Positions 25,709-36,380 of a stretch of 64,000 bases of DNA are shown piece by piece. The position numbers and the translations under genes were made by a program. The notes under the pieces are model-generated. The model did no database searches and was not told where the DNA came from. It saw only the letters and a program-made list of their open reading frames with translations. Position 1 is the stretch's first letter. Each line of letters opens with the position of its first letter. This DNA is from Lingula anatina (lineage: Eukaryota; Brachiopoda; Lingulata; Lingulida; Lingulidae), in assembly GCF_001039355.2 (NCBI RefSeq), contig NW_019775512.1, forward strand, positions 171,703 to 235,702, read 5' to 3'.

Positions 25709-26047
25709 GGGCCCAGTTTTATAAAGGACGTTTAGCACTAACCAGTGGATAAGCCTAACCAGTGGATAAATTCTCCTAACACCCATTCACTAAAAGACGG
25801 TTAAAACGCGTTTCATATACAATGTTCAAACAGCCAATTAGGAAACTGGTCAGTGTTAAACTGGATAAAATAATTATTTAAAGGTCAGTTAACTAACGGA
25901 CTGTTTAAACACTGTTTATGAAACACAATTTCATCCGTCGTTTAGTTGACAGGGTTTAGGAGAATTTATCCACTGGTTAGTGGATAAATCTGTAAATCCA
26001 GTAAAATCTGTGTACCTTAAATCCTTGCACACAATAAGGGCATTACT

Positions 26048-26098
<51 letters not shown>

Positions 26099-26160
26099 TT
26101 AGAGTTTAATTAGAGTTAAACACTGGTTAGTGCTAAACGTCCCTTATAAAACTGGGCCCT
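25709..26160. mobile_element. ~450-bp MITE with gggcccagttttataaa termini
   Basis: The ~40-bp ends mirror each other (gggcccagttttataaagg and its counterpart near 26140-26158, including gtttagcactaaccagtg). Its middle contains the 54-bp palindromic-ended insert 25997-26050 and a TA run. The right end recurs at 35360-35427. Confidence 0.85.
25997..26050. mobile_element. 54-bp mini-element with tccagtaa termini, copy 1
   Basis: Its reverse complement matches 29451-29504 over the full 54 bp with about three differences. The inverted ends are tccagtaa and ttactgga. A TA microsatellite starts right after it. Confidence 0.8.
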
Positions 26161-26265
26161 GAATTTTAATATCAAATTGCAATGAATAACAGAAACAGTA
26201 TGTATATACAACATCTATACAAGCTGCAAAAATGTTTGAATATATCCATACTGTTTTCATACTCT

Positions 26266-26722
26266 CTACCAGGGTGAGTGATAGATTTTTTACAGATATT
26301 CAGATGTCTCTAGCTAGATAGATGGTCATTTAAATCTCAACTCACCCTGTTGAGGAAACCCATGTGGAAACAATTATCTCTGCGCGCGCGCCAAAGGCTT
26401 TGTACTTGTTCTGCATGAGCTGAGCTTCACAATGATGTGAGAACTGCTCGGTACGCAACCAGTCTAAGGCTTTTTTATCTGTCACAGTAAAGCAAGTGAT
26501 TGAAGTCAGAGTAATTAACTGTCTTGATTGCTGTCACGCAGACTTAGACTGGACCTGCTAATTGGCAGTGCCTGAGCAGTTATGCAAACAATTATCAGCC
26601 ACGTAATCAGCCTTGAGATTCCTCAACAGGGTGAGTTGAGCTTTAAATGACCATCTATCTAGCTAGAGACATATCTGTGAATATCTGTAAAAATCATTCA
26701 GTCGCCCTGGTAGAGGGTACTG
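26266..26722. mobile_element. ~450-bp MITE with ~90-bp inverted termini, copy A
   Basis: The outer ends (taccagggtgagtgatag and gtcgccctggtagagggt) and the inner parts (tctagctagatagatggtc against gaccatctatctagctaga) are inverted over about 90 bp. It is related to the short element at 378-497. It lies ~400 bp beyond the EMC1 stop. Confidence 0.88.
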
Positions 26723-26780
26723 TTTTCATATTTCATAAAGAAACAATAGCCTCTAAATAGCGGAGACTCAAGCCTGTCAC

Positions 26781-27090
26781 ACTAGTGGTTTAGATTTGGT
26801 CTTAAAGTGCAATTTAAGTTCACAAGTGATCTTACACAATCTTAATCATTACAGCAGTAGTCTTAAAATGGACTGAATCTGCTTTTAAGATCAAAAATGA
26901 TCTAACATCTACTCAAGTGGTCAAGCAGTTTCCTCCCCTCACAATAGAGGACACCTCTGCTCACAATAGGAGAATGTGTGAGGGGAGACAACTTAATTGG
27001 CTGTCAGACTAGAAATGGTCTTACTCATGTTTTAAGATCATGTAAGACTATTTGTGTTCTTAAATTGCACTAAATCAAGCCCACTAGTGT
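26781..27090. mobile_element. ~310-bp MITE with cactagtgg termini, copy A
   Basis: cactagtggtttagatttgg is mirrored by ctaaatcaagcccactagtg, and inner segments with ttaagatca repeat in inverted form. Its right end is ~43 bp from the EMC1 stop codon, so it would lie in the 3' UTR. The same element is present at about 36027-36337. Confidence 0.8.
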
Positions 27091-27132
27091 CGCCACTAAA
27101 GGGAATTACATCTAATATGTTACTACCATATG

Positions 27133-30100
27133 TTATGTCCAGGCTCTGTTCAGAGCTTTTCTTGCTGCTAACTTCTGTGAGACAACTGATACAACTATCA
27201 TTCCTATTAACACTGCACTGATAAAGAAATAGTCAAAATCTTCTTTTAAAACATCATATTTTCTGGATGGGGTGACTTGAGTAAAGAAAAGATCTGAAAA
27301 ATAAAAGTGTGTGTAAAAGTAACACTAGAGTTATGAAAAAATGAAACATTTTTTGTTTTATGAAATATCCTTAAATTCTGTCAGAAGTACATTCTCCTAA
27401 ATTATTCTGAAAATTTTAGCCTCTGTCATTTAAAAATACTTGAAAAACAAAACAAATTTTTTTCTCGAAATATAGCAAAGGAACAAGTAGTTTAAAAACA
27501 ACAATAGTATTTGTCCATTTGTGTAAAAGTAACTCTTAAGTTATGAAAAGACGAAGTTATGAAAAAACGAAGTAAATGCAAGCAAAATTACAGTAACCAA
27601 AATTATTCTGTAAAATTCAATCTCTGTCAATTAAAAAATGTTAGAATAAATAAAAAAAAACATTATTCTCCAAATATAGCAACAAAAACAACAGTAGCAT
27701 TTGTCCTTTTGTTTGGTGTGCTCCATCCCAACTTATTGCATCATGCCTATTTCTGTCACACCTAACGCAATGTCTACTAGGCTACTCTGTGCTGTCTGAC
27801 CCTATGGCTGTATTCCCAGAGCTTTTAGATCGATCTATCCCCGCGGGGAGTCTCACTAGATTACTGTCAGATAATCCGGCTTAAATGTCCGTCCCGCCTA
27901 CTACATGCTGTAAGGGGGTAATTAACTTTCGTGTCCGCTTGGCTGACAGCTATTTAGCGTGAACCCCCGGGGAGTTAGGTCGATCTTAAGTAGATCGATC
28001 TAATCTCTGGAAATGGGGTCTATCACTCACCTAAGCCATACACCAGAGATAAACTGGTGGACTCCAGTCCCGCTGCGGCAGTCTGTATTCCACGCACTTT
28101 GAGCACCGTCTGATTATAGTTTATCATGGCCTCGAAGGCCACGAGGAGTTCAGGGATGTAAGGAGGGATGCCTTCTTCTCTGGAAATATAGAACGTACAG
28201 TTTGAATCAAGGGTTTTCCAGCGTACTGCCAACTGTCATTTGGATGGCCGCCAGCATCACTGGACTGCCTAAATTTTCAAAGATGGTTGGACGGCTGATG
28301 GATTTTTTTGAGATACGAGGGCTTTAGGCTTACTTGGACTCCCTGAAATTTGTAGGACATTACAGGTGATTTGAATCATATCATTGGTACAGTAATTACT
28401 TGATCTTTTCAATGGGCAAAAATTATCAAACTTTTGCAAAAAAAATTATATTAATAAGCACTTGTGGTGCTTTTACAGCAAAGAATAGTACTACAGAGCA
28501 CTAGCCTGCTTTTTGATTTTGTTGCTACTTCTCAATAGGAATGTTCTAAATTTAAGAAATTATGACTTAAAATACAGTGTTTGTAAAATTAACAGTAAGT
28601 AATAACCATAACTCAAGCATTTATCGAACTTATATGTTAAACCTTTGCATAGCTCCTACACTTGAGGACCAGGGACCTCAAGTTACATTATGATTGCAGT
28701 TAGGCAATATAAGTCATGTTTCTGTATACCCAAAAAAGTCAGTTCCCAAAGATCTGTTTGAAAGTGAGCTAAAAGAAAATTACAGTCATTATGTGACGGG
28801 TTATGCAGAGAGTAGTATTGTAATAGTAGTTCTTTGCTTTGTAAAGACTGAAAAACTGTAATATACTTAGAGGTGCTCTCCTTCATACATTTAAAAATTT
28901 AAAATTCCCCAGGAATGACAGAAACTGTAATTGATTATCACGTTACCTGTCAGCCATGGTTGGGTTAAGAGGCCTCCTAGGATCTAACATAAACTTTGAC
29001 ACCTCCGCGACATTGCCAGTTGTGAAGGCCACTGGAAATAGAAACATATATATCATTTTGTTATTGAAATCAAACAAAGTTTCTCTTTTGTTAATCATGA
29101 TCCACTCTAAAAGGAGACAAGAATATTTAGTTTAATCATGTTCTTAAACAAACTTTGTCTTATTTTACCATGATCAACTTGACTTTAAGATGCCATCTGT
29201 TGTTCTAGTTAACATCTTTGTAAGAAGTATGTGAGCAACCATTTCCTATAATTTCTAAAAATCCCATTCAACTTTACTAAATTTTTTTAAAAAGTTTTGC
29301 TGAATAAAATCACGTTATAATAGCATGAAATGACAAGATGCAGGACATCAAGAATGATCTTCATAAAAAATATTCCTCCTTCATCCCTTAACCACTGCCA
29401 AGATAACAAGACAGATAAATAAATAAATAAATTTAAAAAATAAGAAAATATCCAGTAATGCCCTAATGGTGTGCAAGGATTTAAGGTACACAAATTTTAC
29501 TGGATTTTGCATAAAAAACACTAAATAAATAAAGCCAGCAGAGACTTACACAGCACACTCTTGGCAGTGATACCCATCTCTGTGATGGTGTCCGCCATTG
29601 CAGATATCCCATGAGGCAAGATGTAGGACTGGCGGCCCACTATAGGTGGCGGAGGAGGGTGGAGGGAGGAGAACACTGTGGCGTTGGTTTGGGATGTCCC
29701 CTCGTACAGCTCTACCACTGTGATCTCATTTCTACGGTTCTTTTCATTCCAGTAGTTGTACTGAAAGCAAAATTTGTATGAAAATGGTGGTGCATGATTT
29801 GTCTTTTTTCAAGATAAATAAGTTTGGACTATTTATTAATGTAATCATTAGGGCTACTTTGTGTAAACTAAAAGCTATAGAATTTTACTTTTAGTAATGA
29901 TTCAGAAGACTATGTAAATATCTTCAAGTTGAGTGATCTGCTGTTTTTTCTATCTTTTTGATAATAATGATAATATCTATAATTAACTCAGTCTTAATTC
30001 CTGATGTTTAATCTATTTTTCTTTATGGAAATTTTATTTTAAAATTCTGATGGCTAAGATTCATTCAATAAATTTGACATAAATTTATTTGGCATCTGAC

Positions 30101-33100
30101 AGTAAAATGTGATTAAAATTCAACAAGGTGGTAAAAAATAGACACAACATTTAGTGATGTATCTGCAGCAAGGACAAGATGAAACTGAACTCTGTCGATG
30201 TGATAGTTTAGTTTAGTATCTATGTTTTCTACACTAAGCATACTTACTAATTGTGTTGGCTAAGAGAGATGTCACAATACTTTCTACACTCACCACAACC
30301 CAGTTCTCTGTATGGACTAGATGTACAGGACCCCTGGCTTTCTTATGACTGGCCTGGAATATCATGTCACCTGTCACACTGTCCACCAGGTAAATATTCA
30401 ATACACCAGAAACTGAAAAGAGCCATACAATTATACACATATATTGCAGATATTTCAAGGCATTCACTGAGTGGAAGATTTCTGAGGGGGATTTAAGACA
30501 ATAAACTGTTCAACTTTGCAGTAAATGAGAATTATCCATAGAGATTTAAAAACTTTCTGGAAATTTTCTGTAATGTCGGGAAAAAAAATTGCAGTGGATT
30601 TAACACAGTCGTTTTTAATTAATCTTACTTGATTATCATTATATCTTTATTTTTGTTGTTGCATTTACTGCCTTAAGCGTTCCATAAACAATTAAAATAG
30701 AGGCATGGTAAAGTTTTAAATACCAACCAAAGTAAAATGATGTAAGAGTTCAAAAATATGTGTCCCACCCTTTTGCTGGCTATCTTCTGTCTCTCCCTCA
30801 GCAGTTATGGCGACCAGGTTAGGATTAAGATACTTGTACAACACGCTCCTGTCCGCGAGGGGTTTCCCGGGGGAATGGACATGTTCAGTGGGTCTTTTTC
30901 CGACCACATTTGTGATGGTCTGTGTTTCCTTGGGGAGGTTGATTGTCCAAAGCTCCACAGCATGTAGAGACTGAAACATGTGGGGGCATCAAGTCATGCT
31001 TATTATGTTAAAAAATTTGATAAAAAACTACACTTAACATACAGGTTGACATAATTGTTCAATTTTTTTTTTCGAATATACTGAAAATGGAATATGCAAA
31101 TTCTGATTTCCACACTGGTAAATGCAATATGTGCTTAGCTTCCTTCTCGTAATTTATACTCACTGAAATGTCTCACTTACATACTTGACTCCGTAAACTC
31201 AGGGAGTCCAGTGAAAAGTCCTACACATACCAGTGCTTTGCCATTTACCTGGATCCTGTACAGTGTTTTATCATACTGATATACACAGCACTATACAGGA
31301 AATGATATGTATATGTACCTGTGTTTTGCTGTCTTCCTGAATCCTGTGCCCTGCGTTTTATAATAACATATATAAATATACCTGTGTTTTGCTGTCTTCC
31401 TGAATCCTGTATCCTGTGATTAAACCTGTGTTCACGTCAGCATTGAACAGGAACAGTGTGGACTGCACGGCCTTCACATGACCTTTGACATGCTCTGGAT
31501 ACACATGGACCTGCAAACATAGACGTCCCTTTGATATGTGTCAGACAGCTAAGCGGAGGACACTTAAATATATACTGTGGGTGCATGTCCCTGTTTAATA
31601 GACTTCCTGACTTCTCTATCCCTTCAGAAGAACCGCTTAAGATCAAATGGCATCCCCAGTAAGCCCCCCCCTCATTTTCCCACTCCANNNNNNNNNNNNN
31701 NNNNNNNNNNNNCCCCATTTTCCCCCCCCCCCCCCCCCCCCCCCCCCCCCATGTAACAAATCTCACCTTCAATTCTGTCTTCTTTATAGGGATATTCCTT
31801 CAGAAGAACCACTAGTGACCAAAACCCTCAATAATTCCCCTCCCCTCGTTCTCACCCTTCCTTCCCCTCAGGTGCCCCATCTCCCCCACCCCCTTCACCC
31901 CACCCCCCCTTGTCTCAAGGTGCCCCAGTCCTCACCTTCAATTCAGCATCCAGTATAAACAATCCTTTGAGATGGTGGTCGTCGGTGACCCCCAGCGTGG
32001 TGGCCTGAACCACCCTGTATCCAGTGTCAGCACCCTCAGCTGGGGTTCCAGCAGTGGGGATGCCAGTGATTGGGTCAAAGAAATACAGCAGACCATTGCC
32101 TGACACCTAGAGAATTAAAAAAAAAAAGTTGACAGTTAGGAGACATCTATGTCAAAGCTGCTTTACATTGCATTTATACATTGTGCAAGCTGATAGGAAA
32201 GTAAAAATTCCAGACTCCAGGTACCAAAATCTTGACTTTTTTTCTTCAAAATAACGAAACCAAGTATATAAACAGGAAAATAAAACCCAATCTGGTAGTT
32301 ATAGAATAATCGCTGTCAATACTCTAAAGAGTCCAGCATCTCAAGAAACATGACCTTATAAAATCTGTACCACATACTGATGACTGCTGGGGAGATGGTA
32401 TATAATTATACCAATATTAACAATACTAATTATATATCAAAAACTCCAATATCCCAGCTAACTTTATATACTCCTAGTATTTCACAATGAGGAAGGTTGG
32501 GGTTATATATACATATAGCAGTATTTAGAGTAAAGATGAAATATCCTGGGAGTTGATATCTATATAATCTCTTCCCAGTACTGAACACTGAGGGGGGTTG
32601 GGGAGATGTCATTTTAGACTAGATATATCTGTATCCCAGTCTCCCAGGGGCAGCTTACCTTATGTCTTCCCAGCACTGCACATTGAGGGGGGTTGGGGAA
32701 ATGCGCTGTGGTTCTCTGTACAAACAAAAGGAGAAGTTGCTTCCCCTGGCGTTCAAATGGAACCAGAGCAGGCAACAGGTGGCGCCAGATGATACGACCT
32801 GTGGAACTCTCGATGCCAAAAAGCTGAATAGAAACAATATGGTACACTATACATGTACATTGGTCATTGGATCTTCTGTATGAGATATTTTATCTTATAA
32901 TTAATTGTGACAGCCACAATTGTGTGTATGATTTATAATCTTCAGATATCACTATATGCCACTGTACCCGCAAATGTGTATACTAAACTACAGATGTCAT
33001 TGTATGCTATTGTACCCACAAAAGCGTATTCTAAATTATAGATGTCACTGTATGCCAAGACACCCCTCCAGATGCAGTGGCAGCTACAATAGTGTTAACT

Positions 33101-35124
33101 TAAATCTAGATGTCATTACATGCCAAGACATACCTTTCCAGGTACTGTGACAGCCACAATCATTTTGTTAATACTGAACTCGTCTCTAGTGAGTTCCTCG
33201 TCCTCATTAAACTCATTGTCTTCCTCCAGGTACTGATGGCGTGGGCCTTTCAACAACTGCTGCTGGAGGTGCACCACAAATGACTGGAAATAAGACAAGA
33301 AAATTTTCTACTTCAGATCCAAACAATAATATACATATAATATTTTAAAAATGAAGATGTTGCTTTGAGATACAGTCTAAAAATATAAATATTTGATAAG
33401 GGATTAACACTAAAGAATGAAATAAAATGCGCACGCGCACACACACACACACACACACACAGATATATGTATATTATAATGTAATTGAACAAAGCATGCT
33501 CTAACCTTCACTTGGGATAACTGGGTAGTTAGTCTCTTGACGAACTTGGTGCCAATGTCATCTACAAGAAAGAAGCAAAATTACCTGTATTATGCATAAT
33601 AGGATTACAGAAATGTCTGCACAGTGTGTGCTATACACTTTTATGAAAGTGGTGTTTTCCATAGTATAAATTTTTCCTACTGCTTAGATTTTTGAACATG
33701 TTAAAAATATTCCAAACTCAAATTTACACAATCTTAAAAATACCTTGAATATTTATTTGTAAATAGGAACCTTTGTAAACAACCATCTGCCAGGAGTTGA
33801 ACAAAACAAATTACATAATCATCAAATAACATGTCACTGTATTCACACTAAACTCTGATCCTTTACTTTAAACAACCTGTAACACAGATACATCAACAAA
33901 CCACTGAAGGAATTCAAAAATTTGCAAACTTGAAAGTACCAAAATAAAAAAAATTAATATGTGTCTGTCTGTCTGTCTGTCTGTCTGTCGGTCTGTTTGT
34001 CTGTCTGACTGTCAACTAGTTATAACATGCACAGGCTACACACAAACTTCTTTTGTGAGAAATAAACTCCATATCCCACACCTTTCATATGAAATGGACA
34101 CACATGAATGCCTGTCTCACTCATGCAGCTCAATGTTACCATGCCATTCAGTACAAAACAATCTCATTGCTCTGCTCTGATAACAATATACTACAACGCC
34201 AGGGTGACTAATTCAATCAATACTGGGCGATTACTACGAAAAACAGCCAGATATTAACATCAAAGAAAGGTAACAATTTTTCATAATCAAGTAAATGCTC
34301 AGAAATTACAACAGCTAAACATTACAAGTATGGTAATGACTTGATCTCTTCAATGGGGAAAATTGTGAATTTTACTGATACTGTATTTTAAGCATAATTT
34401 CTTAAAAGAGCATCCTATTGAATGTTAGTAACAAAGTTGAAATGCAGACTACCTTATAATTCTTTTCTATGCATTAAAAGCACCATAATTTTTTTGGTGA
34501 TTTTAAAATGTTGTACCTGAATGTTTGATAATTTTGCCCATTGAAAAGATCGAGTCATTACTATTCTCTAACAGGTAAAAACTGTACTGTGTGTGCTAAT
34601 ACAACATCATTCTACATGTCAAGTTAGTGTACGGGAAACACACTGTCTGTACCTGAGATCACTGCTGTGCAGGATGAAATGAAATACAATATTATAGATG
34701 GCGCTTAAAGACAAGATGATACACACCCAGGAAGCTGACAAACTGTTGATGAAATACAACAGCAGATACTAAAATTTTAAGAATTAATATTACCTCTGTG
34801 TAAATTTTACCAGGACAATGTCAGTTTTGAAGCAAAAAATAAAAAAAAAAAAATTATCACAAAATAAAATCAAATTCATAATGCAACTTGGCAATAATTA
34901 TCGTTTTTCATGACTGACTTTGCAGTCTACAGTTGATATCCCAGCAACAAGAGGAAGGCTACTGTCACTATAGACAACTCTAACAGTGTGACCATAATGT
35001 GGCATACCTTGCTGTGCCCCAAATTCATCCTCATATTTGGCCTGGTTCTCGGACACAGGAAGGTCAACCATCTCCACAGACAATATGGAGGATATTGCTT
35101 CCTCCCTGATCCAGGACATTTTAC
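27133..35124 (-). CDS. EMC1 exons 12-23, second copy (probably the alternative haplotype)
   Basis: Exons on the minus strand: 35124-35008, 33561-33506, 33283-33134, 32823-32659, 32106-31936, 31510-31382, 30970-30769, 30412-30294, 29760-29550, 29031-28947, 28179-28031 and 27293-27133 (stop). Every exon has the same length and phase as in the copy at 36381-43988, and no stop or frameshift is present. I see about five residue differences (for example TVPGK versus [14 protein letters not shown] versus [15 protein letters not shown] versus QEDIKT, VRGIQ versus VHGIQ) and more silent ones. No exon 11 or earlier part belongs to this copy: its 5' side ends at the N at 35275. It is therefore either an uncollapsed allele or a promoterless partial duplicate. 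It is not a decayed pseudogene. Confidence 0.9.
27816..28010. mobile_element. ~195-bp MITE with ccagag...ttagatcgatct termini in EMC1 intron 22, copy A
   Basis: ccagagcttttagatcgatc at the left mirrors gatcgatctaatctctgg at the right. Inner ccccgcgggg and cccccgggg palindromes are also present. Its end is only ~20 bases from the exon 22 donor at 28030. The counterpart is at about 37091-37285. Confidence 0.8.
29451..29504. mobile_element. 54-bp mini-element with tccagtaa termini, copy 2
   Basis: Same 54-bp unit as 25997-26050 but in opposite orientation, in EMC1 intron 20. Its counterpart in the second haplotype-like copy is 38715-38768. Confidence 0.8.
31248..31420. repeat. Micro-duplications of the EMC1 exon 17 3' end and its donor
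   Basis: The string cctgtgttttgctgtcttcc, which spans the exon 17 donor side on the minus strand, occurs at about 31318 and again at 31381, and a diverged third form (cagtgctttgccatttacc) lies upstream near 31231. The duplicate near 31318 keeps a gtaca-type donor. Reading past the real donor meets a stop within about eight codons. The second copy has the same arrangement near 40248-40320. Confidence 0.7.
31688..31760. other. 25-base N gap followed by a poly-C tract
   Basis: N run 31688-31712, then C-rich sequence to 31750. The matching place in the other copy (40590-40612) is short and ungapped, so the gap is a homopolymer sequencing problem in EMC1 intron 16. Confidence 0.9.
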
Positions 35125-35177
35125 CTGTAAAATTAATGCTAACCGTAGTCATATGAGAAATACTAATAGCTATAGAT

Positions 35178-35179
35178 GT

Positions 35180-35234
<55 letters not shown>

Positions 35235-35320
35235 TGAAGAATGTAAAAAGAGAAAACAACAAGGCAGCAAAGCTNATATATATATATATATATCCAGTAA
35301 TGCCCTTATTGTGTGCAAGG

Positions 35321-35345
<25 letters not shown>
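35178..35345. other. Assembly junction with single N between the two EMC1 3' copies
   Basis: A TG run then GA run (35178-35230) leads into unique bases, an N at 35275, a TA run, part of the 54-bp mini-element in inverted orientation relative to 25997-26050 (tccagtaatgcccttattg), and a second TA run that opens the second copy. The inversion beside a TA palindrome suggests a foldback or chimeric join. Confidence 0.8.
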
Positions 35346-35367
<22 letters not shown>

Positions 35368-35524
35368 TAGAGTTTAATTAGAGTTAAACACTGGTTAGTG
35401 CTAAACGTCCTTTATAAAACTGGGCCCTGAATTTTAATATCAAATTGCAATGAATAACAGAAACAGTATGTATATACAACATCTATACAAGATGCAAAAA
35501 TGTTTGAATATATCCATACTGTTT

Positions 35525-35972
35525 TCATACCCTCTACCAGGGTGAGTGATAGATTTTTTACAGATATTCAGATGTCTCTAGCTAGATAGATGGTCATTTA
35601 AATCTCAACTCACCCTGTTGAGGAAACCCATGTGGAAACAATTATCTCTGCGCGCGCGCCAAAGGCTTTGTACTTGCTCTGCATGAGCTGAGCTTCACAA
35701 TGATGTGATAACTGCTCGGTACGCAACCAGTCTAAGGCTTTTTTATCTGTCACAGTAAAGCAAGTGATTGAAGTCAGAGTAATTAACTGACTTAGACTGG
35801 ACCTGCTAATTGGCAGTGCCTGAGCAGTTATGCAAACAATTATCAGCCACGTAATCAGCCTTGAGATTCCTCAACAGGGTGAGTTGAGCTTTAAATGACC
35901 ATCTATCTAGCTAGAGACATATCTGTGAATATCTGTAAAAATCATTCAGTCGCCCTGGTAGAGGGTACTGTT
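35525..35972. mobile_element. MITE with ~90-bp inverted termini, copy B
   Basis: Counterpart of 26266-26722 in the second 3' copy. It lacks a short internal stretch (around cttgattgctgtcacg) present in copy A. Confidence 0.85.
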
Positions 35973-36026
35973 TTCATATTTCATAAAGAAACAACAGCCT
36001 CTAAATAGTGGAGACTCAAGTCTGTC

Positions 36027-36337
36027 ACTCAAGTGGTTTAGATTTGGTCTCAAAGTGCAATTTAAGTTCACAAGTGATCTTACACAATCTTAATCATTAC
36101 AGCAGTAGTCTTAAAATGGACTGAATCTGCTTTTAAGATCAAAAATGATCTAACATCTACTCAAGTGGTCAAGCAGTTTCCTCCCCTCACAATAGAGGAC
36201 ACCTCTGCTCACAATAGGAGAATGTGTGAGGGGAGACAACTTAATTGGCTGTCAGACTAGAAATGGTCTTACTCATGTTTTAAGATCATGTAAGACTATT
36301 TGTGTTCTTAAATTGCACTAAATCAAGCCCACTAGTG
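36027..36337. mobile_element. MITE with cactagtgg termini, copy B
   Basis: Counterpart of 26781-27090. The left terminus has mutated to ctcaagtgg. Confidence 0.75.
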
Positions 36338-36380
36338 TCACCACTAAAGGGAATTACATCTAATATGTTACTACCATATG

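Larger units (their letters stand above)
20829..27132. other. Repeat-rich intergenic region between two minus-strand genes
   Basis: No gene is seen. It covers the 5' flank of the ectodomain gene and the 3' flank of EMC1 copy A. The recognisable content is transposon remnants, listed individually, plus CA and AT microsatellites. Stretches 22050-23760 and 24430-24790 show nothing recognisable. Confidence 0.6.

Noticed and set aside
31437-31772. Frame with poly-Gly and X residues
   Set aside because: It is caused by the poly-C tract and N gap; only the part 31382-31510 is EMC1 exon 17.
33960-34180. Open frame starting in TCTG repeats and the possibility of a CRISPR-like array from regularly spaced repeats
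   Set aside because: The repeats are contiguous microsatellites without spacers, in a eukaryotic intron.
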